A DNA stretch of 12,118 bases from CAZPUI01 sp964415525. Its GTDB lineage: Bacteria; Acidobacteriota; Holophagae; Holophagales; Holophagaceae. Position 1 is the first letter of the stretch. Each line of letters begins with the position of its first letter. The notes below the pieces were generated by a model that was not told the origin of the DNA, ran no database searches, and was given only the letters and a program-made list of their open reading frames with translations. The stretch covers positions 1-12,118 of the forward strand of contig CAYQAS010000126.1 of assembly GCA_964415525.1 (NCBI GenBank), given 5' to 3'. The position numbers were made by a program, and so were the translations under genes. This document shows, piece by piece, positions 1 through 5,482 of this stretch.

Positions 1-556
1 CGCCATGGTACTGATCATCGGCATCCTTTGGATCGTACGCCGGATGCCGGGCCACAAAGTCAATGTCGCCTTCCGCAAGCTCCAGCTGGTGTCCGCAGCC
101 GCCATGGCCTTCACCCACGGGACCAACGATGCTCAGAAATCCATGGGCATCATCGCCCTTGCCCTGATCATCGCGGGCAAGCTCAGCGCGGTCGGCGTGA
201 AGGTGCCGGTACCGCTTTGGGTGAAGCTCTCCTGCGCCGCAGCCATGGCCCTCGGCACCGCCGCCGGCGGCTGGAAGATCATCCGCACCATGGGCAGCAA
301 GATCGTGAAACTGCGCCCCATCCACGGTTTTGCTGCGGAAACCGCCGCTGCCATCGTGCTCTTCAGCACCGCCCACTTCGGCATCCCTGTCAGCACAACC
401 CACGTGATCAGCGGCGCCATCATGGGTGTCGGGGCTAGCATGAACGCCTCCATGGTCCGCTGGGGTGTGGCGGGCAACATCATCGTGGCCTGGGTTCTCA
501 CGATCCCCTGCTCCATGGCCGTCGCCGCCCTGGTGTTGAAACTGATCGAGCACTGA
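1..556 (+). CDS. pit: Pit-family inorganic phosphate transporter, C-terminal part (5' end outside window)
   Basis: About 184 C-terminal residues of an inner-membrane low-affinity phosphate permease of the PHO4/Pit family (PF01384). The reading frame is open to the left edge, so the ATG at 5 is internal and the true start lies outside. Family signatures visible are THGTNDAQKSMG, the loop KIVKLRPIHGF, then GFAAETAAA and the second inverted-repeat motif VPVSTTHVISGAIMGVG. Hydrophobic stretches between them fit membrane helices, and the protein ends in KLIEH. It is a close paralogue of the complete pit gene at 1796-2809, matching it almost without gaps through this half; the main difference is a short loop, longer in the other copy after the NDAQK helix. 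A hairpin terminator follows 18 bp after the stop. Family assignment is firm; substrate (phosphate rather than sulfate) is inferred from the neighbouring DUF47, PstS-like and phosphatase genes. Confidence 0.93.
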   Translation, partial: AMVLIIGILWIVRRMPGHKVNVAFRKLQLVSAAAMAFTHGTNDAQKSMGIIALALIIAGKLSAVGVKVPVPLWVKLSCAAAMALGTAAGGWKIIRTMGSKIVKLRPIHGFAAETAAAIVLFSTAHFGIPVSTTHVISGAIMGVGASMNASMVRWGVAGNIIVAWVLTIPCSMAVAALVLKLIEH

Positions 557-574
557 GCTCGATCTCCTTTCGCA

Positions 575-605
575 AGAAGCGGCGCCTTACGGCGCCGCTT
601 CTGTT
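575..605 (+). terminator. Rho-independent terminator of the upstream pit gene
   Basis: A perfect 12-bp GC-rich stem (575-586 with 591-602) and the 4-base loop TTAC sit 18 bp after the pit stop codon. The tail GTTTAG is only weakly T-rich, so termination may be partial. The hairpin is separate from the one at 611-648 that serves the opposing cold-shock gene, so the two convergent genes each have their own stop. Confidence 0.8.
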
Positions 606-610
606 TAGAG

Positions 611-648
611 ACAAAGAAGAAGGGCCTCCCAAAGGAGGCCCTTCTTCT
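611..648 (-). terminator. Rho-independent terminator of the cold-shock gene
   Basis: A perfect 15-bp stem (615-629 with 634-648) encloses a 4-base loop. It lies 16 bp past the csp stop codon on the minus strand. Read on that strand, the distal arm runs into a T-rich tail, TTCTTCTTTGTC, as expected for an intrinsic terminator. The stem is nearly symmetrical, so it could also back up the plus-strand terminator just before it. Confidence 0.85.
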
Positions 649-664
649 GCCGATCGGTTGAAGC

Positions 665-868
665 TTAGAGCTTCACCACGTTCAGCGCCTGGGGGCCCTT
701 CTGGCCCTGGCCGACTTCGTAGCTCACCCGAGCGTTCTCGTCGAGGGTGCGGAAGCCGCGGCCCTGGATGGCGCTGTGGTGAACGAACAGATCGGAACCA
801 CCCTCATCGGGGGTGATGAAGCCGAAACCCTTTTCGGCGTTGAACCACTTGACGGTGCCCTGAGCCAT
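665..868 (-). CDS. csp: Cold-shock domain protein (CspA family), 67 aa
   Basis: A single cold-shock (OB-fold) domain, the usual length for CspA-type RNA chaperones, which bind single-stranded RNA/DNA in the cytoplasm and melt secondary structure. It opens MAQGTVKWFNAEKGFGFI, containing the RNP1 motif KGFGFI, and continues with the RNP2-type LFVHHSAI; it ends GPQALNVVKL. The ATG at 868 is chosen because an AAGGAG ribosome site (874-879) lies 5 bp upstream and the family alignment begins there. An open frame extends further upstream but that part does not look like protein. It is transcribed opposite to its neighbours, between two pit genes, with its own terminator. Whether it is cold-induced or constitutive cannot be told; no long structured leader like that of E. 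coli cspA is evident. Its position among phosphate genes is probably incidental. Confidence 0.96.
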   Translation of the reverse strand: MAQGTVKWFNAEKGFGFITPDEGGSDLFVHHSAIQGRGFRTLDENARVSYEVGQGQKGPQALNVVKL

Positions 869-897
869 GAAAGCTCCTTCTAGACTTTGACCTGGAC

Positions 898-925
898 TTC
901 TTATTCGGTGTTCCTTCCAGGCAAA
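898..925 (-). promoter_or_regulatory. Possible sigma-70-like promoter of the cold-shock gene
   Basis: On the minus strand TTTGCC (920-925) is followed after 16 bp by TAAGAA (898-903), about 30 bp upstream of the csp start. Matches to consensus are only moderate, and GC-rich bacteria often use divergent promoters, so this is a candidate chosen mainly by position. Confidence 0.25.
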
Positions 926-1049
926 GGGGGCACGCGACTTGAGGTTGAGAAACCCGGAAACCCGGGGAAGGCACAGTTTGGCAGATGCCTGCACCGCGTC
1001 GACAGCCTTTTTTGCGCTCGGCAAAAGTTTCCATCGCCTGACGACCATC

Positions 1050-1079
1050 CTGATCCAGGTCAGTTCACACGGACGTTAC
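1050..1079 (+). promoter_or_regulatory. Possible operator region upstream of DUF47-pit operon
   Basis: The 265-bp gap between the divergent csp and DUF47 genes contains an imperfect palindrome CTGATCCAGGTCAG (1050-1063) overlapping a 7-4-7 direct-repeat-like element, AGTTCAC-ACGG-ACGTTAC (1062-1079). The spacing resembles the 11-bp period of PhoB boxes, but each half matches the E. coli CTGTCAT consensus at only about four of seven positions. The rest of the gap shows no gene. The call is speculative. Confidence 0.2.
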
Positions 1080-1104
1080 ACCGCTGCTCCAGCATGGTTG
1101 GATT

Positions 1105-1130
1105 GGTGTCCTGAAGACACCCCTGGAGGT
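1105..1130 (+). promoter_or_regulatory. Hairpin next to the DUF47 ribosome-binding site
   Basis: A perfect 6-bp stem GGTGTC (1105-1110) / GACACC (1116-1121) with loop CTGAA sits directly before the ribosome site GGAGGT (1125-1130), which is 3 bp from the ATG at 1134. The hairpin does not cover the ribosome site itself. It may stabilise the mRNA 5' end or mark a leader element. Confidence 0.35.
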
Positions 1131-1133
1131 TCC

Positions 1134-1781
1134 ATGTCCATCAACGCCCTCATTCGCTGGCTGAAGCCTCGGGAAACCGTCTTCTTCGACCTGCTCGAAG
1201 GCAGTGCCGCCAACCTGGTGGACATGACCCGGGTCTTCTCAGAGGGTCTGGATAAGGGCGATCTCGCTTCCATCGCCGCCATGCGCAAGGAACTGAAGGC
1301 GCTCGAGCACAAGGGCGACGAGTTCACCCACGACACGGTGGATCACCTGGATCGCACCTTCGTCACCCCCATTGAACGGGAAGACATCCTGGCGCTCGCC
1401 CATGCCCTCGATGATGTGGCCGACTGCATCGACGCCGCCGCTGAGCGCCTCGTCCTCTACAAGCCCCCGACGATCACGCCCATCGCCAAGGAAATGGCCA
1501 AGCTGCTGGTGGAAGGGGCCGAGCAGCTCCAGCCCCTCGTGGGCACCCTGCGTTCCATGAACAATGTCGGCGGTATCCGCAAGCGCATCCAGGAACTGAA
1601 CAGCCTGGAGAACCAGTCTGACGCCCTCTTCCACGCGGCCCTCGCGGAACTCTTCGAGAACCCCACGGACCCGATCTTCCTCATGAAGTGGAAGGAGATC
1701 TACAACCAGATGGAAGACGCCATGGACCACGTGGACCGCGTGGCCAAGGTCATCGGCTCCACCGTGATGCGTAACGCCTGA
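1134..1781 (+). CDS. DUF47/PhoU-like Pit accessory protein, 215 aa
   Basis: A soluble, all-helical protein of the DUF47 family (PF01865; TIGR00153 type), related to PhoU and typically encoded next to pit genes, where it is thought to modulate phosphate or polyphosphate transport at the membrane. The sequence starts MSINALIRWLKPRETVFFDLL, a typical family opening. It carries two PhoU-like acidic signatures, LEHKGDEF near residues 57-64 and LENQSDAL near 158-165, plus the conserved TPIEREDI at 78-85. These acidic residues bind metal clusters in PhoU-fold proteins. The length is normal. The ATG at 1134 is chosen over in-frame upstream codons because GGAGGT lies just before it and the family N-terminus aligns there. 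The pit gene begins 14 bp downstream, so the two are almost certainly one transcript with coupled translation. Confidence 0.93.
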   Translation: MSINALIRWLKPRETVFFDLLEGSAANLVDMTRVFSEGLDKGDLASIAAMRKELKALEHKGDEFTHDTVDHLDRTFVTPIEREDILALAHALDDVADCIDAAAERLVLYKPPTITPIAKEMAKLLVEGAEQLQPLVGTLRSMNNVGGIRKRIQELNSLENQSDALFHAALAELFENPTDPIFLMKWKEIYNQMEDAMDHVDRVAKVIGSTVMRNA

Positions 1782-1795
1782 GTCCATCCGCCACC

Positions 1796-2809
1796 ATGTT
1801 TGACGTTCCGTTCACTCTCATCGTCATCGTGGCCCTGGCCTGGGCCATCGACTACATCAATGGCTTCCATGACACCGCCAACTCCATCGCCACCGTGGTC
1901 AGCACGGGCGTTCTGCCGGGGCGCCACGCGGTGGCCATGGCCGCCGTCCTGAACTTCGCCGGCGCCATGGTGGGCACCAAGGTGGCCGCCACCATCGCCA
2001 AAGGCCTGGCGGACACCAGCATGATCGTGCCCAGCGTGATCATCGCCGCGGTCGTAGCCGCCATCGTCTGGGACCTGCTGACCTGGTGGTTCGCCATCCC
2101 GAGCTCCACGAGCCACACCCTGATGGGCGGCATCGCCGGTGCCGTGGTGGCCCATGCGGGCACCGGAGCCCTCAAGTGGGGCAAGCTCCGCGAGATCTTC
2201 ATGTTCATCTTCATCAGCCCGGCCCTGGGCTTCCTGGTGGCCATGCTGATCATCATCGTGATGCTCTGGATCTTCAGACGAACCAGCACCCACAAGGTGA
2301 ATGTCGGCTTCCGCAAGATGCAGCTGGTCTCCGCCGCCGCCATGTCCTTCAGCCACGGCCAGAACGATGCCCAGAAGGCCATGGGAGTGATCTGCATGGC
2401 CCTCATCCTCTTCGGCTACATGCACGTGGATCCAGGTTCCTCCAAGGTGCACATCCCCATGTGGGTGAAGGTCGGCAGCGCGACGTTCATGGGCCTGGGC
2501 ACCGCCGCCGGCGGCTGGAAAATCATCAAGACCCTGGGCACCAAGATCGTGAAGCTGCGACCCATCCACGGTTTCGCCGCCGAGACCGCTGCGGCCGGTG
2601 TGCTGACCCTCGCCGCCGCCCTGGGCGTCCCCGTCTCCACCACCCACAGCATCACCGGCGCCATCATGGGCGTGGGTGCCACCATGAACGCGAACGCGGT
2701 GCGCTGGGGTCTTGCGGGCAACATCTTCGTGGCCTGGATCCTCACCATTCCCGTGAGCGCCGGCATCGCCGCCCTGGTCTACCACATGATTCATCCATTC
2801 ATGAAATAG
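1796..2809 (+). CDS. pit: Pit-family inorganic phosphate transporter, 337 aa
   Basis: A complete inner-membrane Pit/PHO4 permease that moves phosphate, usually as a metal-phosphate complex, with protons or sodium. Both halves of the inverted repeat are intact. The first half has NGFHDTAN (22-29) and IPSSTSHT (101-108); the second has GQNDAQKAMG (188-197) and VPVSTTHSITGA (278-289). Roughly nine or ten hydrophobic helices can be drawn. The length is at the short end for the family, as in bacterial and archaeal DUF47-linked Pit proteins that lack a long central loop. There is no clear ribosome site before the ATG at 1796, which lies 14 bp after the DUF47 stop, so translation is probably coupled to that gene. 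A strong terminator follows. It is a paralogue of the partial gene at the left edge, so the locus holds two Pit transporters. Confidence 0.95.
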   Translation: MFDVPFTLIVIVALAWAIDYINGFHDTANSIATVVSTGVLPGRHAVAMAAVLNFAGAMVGTKVAATIAKGLADTSMIVPSVIIAAVVAAIVWDLLTWWFAIPSSTSHTLMGGIAGAVVAHAGTGALKWGKLREIFMFIFISPALGFLVAMLIIIVMLWIFRRTSTHKVNVGFRKMQLVSAAAMSFSHGQNDAQKAMGVICMALILFGYMHVDPGSSKVHIPMWVKVGSATFMGLGTAAGGWKIIKTLGTKIVKLRPIHGFAAETAAAGVLTLAAALGVPVSTTHSITGAIMGVGATMNANAVRWGLAGNIFVAWILTIPVSAGIAALVYHMIHPFMK

Positions 2810-2832
2810 TCTGGACAGTTCCTGTCGCATTG

Positions 2833-2863
2833 AGACCGGCCCATTGCGGGCCGGTCTTCGTTT
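2833..2863 (+). terminator. Rho-independent terminator after the DUF47-pit operon
   Basis: A perfect 10-bp stem (2833-2842 with 2848-2857), loop ATTGC, and the tail TCGTTT lie 23 bp after the pit stop. It separates the DUF47-pit transcript from the PstS-like operon that starts 85 bp further on, so that operon needs a promoter within 2864-2938. No convincing -35/-10 pair was seen there. Confidence 0.88.
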
Positions 2864-2938
2864 ATCTCCCCAAAGGTTTCCACCTGGACTCCGTCCGTTC
2901 ACGCCCCTATCACATCCGAGCGTACTCATGGAGGCCAC

Positions 2939-2944
2939 GGAGGA
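2939..2944 (+). promoter_or_regulatory. Ribosome-binding site fixing the PstS-like start
   Basis: GGAGGA sits 4 bp before the ATG at 2949. It selects this start over the in-frame ATG at 2928, whose extra residues MEATEDA would place acidic residues ahead of the signal peptide. Confidence 0.7.
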
Positions 2945-2948
2945 TGCC

Positions 2949-3869
2949 ATGCTGCGCCTGCTGCGAGCCCTGCTTCTCCTCGGTTCCTGCGCCTTCACGG
3001 TGCTGGCCGGGGATGTTCCCAACACCATCCGCATGCGCGGATCGGATTCCATGGATCCGCTGCTGCGGCTCTGGATCACTGAATTCCAGAAACGGAATCC
3101 CGGCATCACTCTGGATATCGAGAGTCACGGCTCCGGCACCGCGCCCGCAGCCCTGCTGGGGGGACAGGCGGATCTCGGCCACATGAGCCGCACCATGAAC
3201 GCCCAGGAGCACGATGCCTTCCTGGCACGCTTCGGCTACGCGCCCACCGGCCTCACCGTCGCCTACGATGCCCTTGCCATTTTCGTCCACAAGGACAATC
3301 CACTGAAGCGGCTCACCACCGAACAGTTGGACGCCATCTACAGCCTCACCCGCAAGGCGGGCTGGGAGGAACCCATCGTCCGCTGGGGCGATCTCTATGC
3401 ACGCAAGCCTCTCAAGACCATGGATATCCACCCCTGGAGCCGGGATGAGATGAGCGGCACCCGCACCTTTTTCATGGAGAAAGTCCTGCTCAAGGACGGC
3501 GCGATGCGCGGATCGGTGCAGATCACCGACCAGCTCGGCATCCTCGATGCCGTGGCCAAGGACCCCGCCGCCATCGGGTACGGCCCCCTGACCTATGCCA
3601 CCCCCCTCGTGCGCATGGTGCCCCTGGCGGGCCCCATGGACGGCCGTGCCTGGCTACCCACCGCCGAAACCATCCAGAGCGCCCGCTATCCCCTGGCGCG
3701 AAGGCTCTCCATTTATGTCAACAAGGCCCCGGGCCAGCCGCTCCCGGCCCCGACCCGTACCTTCCTGCAGTTCATCCTCAGCCCCGAGGGCCAGGAACTG
3801 GTGCAGCGCTATGGCTCCGTGAGCCTTCCCCCGGATGCCGCTGCGGCCGAAGCCGCCCGCATCCAGTGA
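2949..3869 (+). CDS. PstS-like phosphate/substrate-binding periplasmic protein, 306 aa
   Basis: An exported solute-binding protein of the PstS/PBP-like superfamily (PF12849 type). The N-terminus MLRLLRALLLLGSCAFTVLA is a signal peptide, probably cut after VLA at residue 20. LGSC at 11-14 could be a lipobox but would leave an unusually short signal. Binding-site-like segments follow in family order: RGSDSMDPLLRLW (30-42), ESHGSGTAPAALLGGQADLG (58-77), HKDNPLKRLT (114-123), SRDEMSGTRTFF (164-175) and AIGYGPLTYA (208-217). The SGSGT-like and SGTR loops are those that hold phosphate in PstS. No pstC, pstA or pstB is adjacent, so it may act as a sensor or scavenging protein rather than an ABC component. 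A pseudokinase-TonB gene follows 8 bp after its stop. Ligand identity is inferred from family and from the phosphate genes around it. Confidence 0.88.
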   Translation: MLRLLRALLLLGSCAFTVLAGDVPNTIRMRGSDSMDPLLRLWITEFQKRNPGITLDIESHGSGTAPAALLGGQADLGHMSRTMNAQEHDAFLARFGYAPTGLTVAYDALAIFVHKDNPLKRLTTEQLDAIYSLTRKAGWEEPIVRWGDLYARKPLKTMDIHPWSRDEMSGTRTFFMEKVLLKDGAMRGSVQITDQLGILDAVAKDPAAIGYGPLTYATPLVRMVPLAGPMDGRAWLPTAETIQSARYPLARRLSIYVNKAPGQPLPAPTRTFLQFILSPEGQELVQRYGSVSLPPDAAAAEAARIQ

Positions 3870-3877
3870 GGTCCGCC

Positions 3878-5482
3878 ATGCCCGACTACGCCCCCCTCGG
3901 CAACCTCCTCCTGGCGGAGTGCCTGGCGGAAGACCCCTTCGGCACCGTTCACAGGGGCCTCGAAAAGGATGGCACTCCCGCGGGCCGCGATGTGCTGGTG
4001 CGCCGCTACCACCCGGCCGTGCTGGAGGCCGGTCTCAAGTCCCAGGTGCCTTCCATCCGCCGCCTGCTGGTGCGCATGGGCAACCTGCGCGCCTTCCAGG
4101 GCTGCCACCTGCTCCTCGAAGGTGAGCCCCACCTGGTGTGGCCTCTGGCCCCCGGCCGCAGCCTCGCCCAGGTGCTCGAACGGGCGGAGCGAGACGGCAT
4201 CCCCTTCGGCGCTGATCAGGCCCTCTTCCTGGGCTGGGCGCTCGCCCACCACATCAGCCAGCTCCACAAGGCCGAGCTGCCCCTGGGCTTCCTCACCCCC
4301 CACCGGGTCTGGGTGGGCTTCGACGGCTACATCCAGCTGCTGGATGCCCCCACGGTGCTCGCCTTGGCGGACCTCCTGCCCGCCCTCCCCGAGGCCGAAC
4401 GGGCTGCGGCGCCCTACCGCCAGGGGCCGGAAAAGGAAGGCCTCGCCCATGACCTCTTCCAGCTGGGTGCCCTGCTCTTCGAGATGTTGACCCATCACCC
4501 GCTGCCCCTCGGGGAGGATCTGGACTGGGTGCTGGCGGAGGCCACCCTGCCCGGAATGGATGGGGACGAAACCCCCATGCCAGGGCCGATGATCGCTGTC
4601 CTGCGCCGCCTCATGGGCCTGGAACCGGGCTTCGAGTGCCTGGAACACCTGGAGGATGAAGTCGAAGGTTTCCTGTTCGATGGGGACTACAACCCCACCA
4701 CCTTCGGCCTCGCCTTCACCATGCACACGCTCTTCCGGGAGGAGCGGGAGGCGGAGGCCCTCGCCATGCGCGAGGAGCGCGCGGACTCCGGTATCTTCCG
4801 CACCCTGGAGCACCTGGCGGCGGGCTCCCCGGCCCTGCCGCCCCCGCCGCGAAGGTCCCGGCTGCCCTGGGTCGCAGGTGGACTCGCCGTTGCAGGACTC
4901 GCGGGTTTCTTGGCGATAAAGCCCACCCCCCAGGCACCGGCCCCTCCGCCCCCAGCTCCCACCACCTACCAGGCGGCGACAGTGGCAGACATCCAACACC
5001 CGATGCCAACGCCTCCCGACCCTGAACCCGCCCGAACCGAGTCCAAGGCAGCGGCCACGACCACCGCGACGCGCACGGCTCCCACAACGGCACAACCCGC
5101 AGCGCCGGTTCCCCAGGCCGTGGCTCAGCCTGTCGTACGGGTCACGATTCCGACGGTACCCGTGGCCTCGCTCGCCACCACACTCCAGCCCCAAGTCCTG
5201 CCCAGTCCCACGCCCACTCCGTCCCCCGTGGCCCCGGCCCTGGAACCCCCGAAACTTCTCGGCATGGCGGGCGTTCCCGGCGGCCAGCCGCTGCGGGTGC
5301 GAGTCTTCGTGGACGAGACGGGCCGGGTGCGCCAGGCCATGGTGCTCCCAGGCCACGGCAAGGGTGCCGCCGCCGAGCAGCGCGCGTATGCCGCGGCGCT
5401 CCAGGCGCGCTTCACTCCAGCCCGCAAGGGTGGCCAGACCTGTCGCGAATGGACAGAGATCCCGGTCCTCATCCAGCCATGA
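3878..5482 (+). CDS. Membrane protein: degenerate protein-kinase fold, TM helix, Pro/Thr-rich linker, TonB-like C-terminal domain (534 aa)
   Basis: No named family is recognised for the whole protein. Residues about 5-270 look like a Ser/Thr protein-kinase fold: a remnant glycine loop (AEDPFGTVHRG, 17-27), the strand VLVRRYHP (39-46) with Arg where the VAIK lysine should be, GFLTPHRVWVGFDGYIQLLDA (137-157) in the place of the HRD catalytic loop and DFG, and HDLFQLGALLFEMLT (191-205) as helix F. The catalytic Asp and DFG are absent, so it is predicted to be a pseudokinase. One transmembrane helix lies at about 329-347. A long Pro/Ala/Thr linker (348-460) follows, then a TonB C-terminal-like domain: LRVRVFVDETGRVRQAMVLP, AYAAALQARFTPA, REWTEIPVLI. 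Predicted topology is kinase fold in the cytoplasm and TonB domain in the periplasm. The ATG at 3878 is preferred (GAGG 6 bp upstream); a GTG at 3866 overlapping the previous stop is the alternative. The stop overlaps the next start as ATGA. Confidence 0.85.
   Translation: MPDYAPLGNLLLAECLAEDPFGTVHRGLEKDGTPAGRDVLVRRYHPAVLEAGLKSQVPSIRRLLVRMGNLRAFQGCHLLLEGEPHLVWPLAPGRSLAQVLERAERDGIPFGADQALFLGWALAHHISQLHKAELPLGFLTPHRVWVGFDGYIQLLDAPTVLALADLLPALPEAERAAAPYRQGPEKEGLAHDLFQLGALLFEMLTHHPLPLGEDLDWVLAEATLPGMDGDETPMPGPMIAVLRRLMGLEPGFECLEHLEDEVEGFLFDGDYNPTTFGLAFTMHTLFREEREAEALAMREERADSGIFRTLEHLAAGSPALPPPPRRSRLPWVAGGLAVAGLAGFLAIKPTPQAPAPPPPAPTTYQAATVADIQHPMPTPPDPEPARTESKAAATTTATRTAPTTAQPAAPVPQAVAQPVVRVTIPTVPVASLATTLQPQVLPSPTPTPSPVAPALEPPKLLGMAGVPGGQPLRVRVFVDETGRVRQAMVLPGHGKGAAAEQRAYAAALQARFTPARKGGQTCREWTEIPVLIQP

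Noticed and set aside
939..1133. N-terminal extension of the DUF47 frame to 939
   Set aside because: The extension overlaps the csp promoter region, has no family match, and the ribosome site with ATG at 1134 fits the family start.
1700..3109. Long minus-strand open frame opposite DUF47-pit (469 codons)
   Set aside because: The translation is His/Gly/Asp-rich low-complexity sequence with no domain, and it lies opposite two genes with clear families and a terminator. It is a GC-composition shadow.
3866..3878. GTG start at 3866 overlapping the PstS-like stop for the pseudokinase gene
   Set aside because: Possible, but the ATG at 3878 has GAGG at a proper distance. The difference is only four residues and does not affect the domain reading.
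4922..5250. Pro/Thr/Ala-rich stretch as a possible DNA repeat array
   Set aside because: No repeat unit recurs at DNA level. It is an ordinary flexible linker typical of TonB-like proteins spanning the periplasm.
3809..5356. Long minus-strand open frame opposite the pseudokinase-TonB gene (515 codons)
   Set aside because: Gly/Arg/His-rich translation without domain signals. The plus strand has a ribosome site, coupling to both neighbours and recognisable domains.
5449..5479. ATG at 5449 as the start of the EAL-CBS-GGDEF gene
   Set aside because: It would overlap the preceding gene by 34 bp and add a Pro-rich decapeptide. The ATGA overlap at 5479 is the common coupling pattern.
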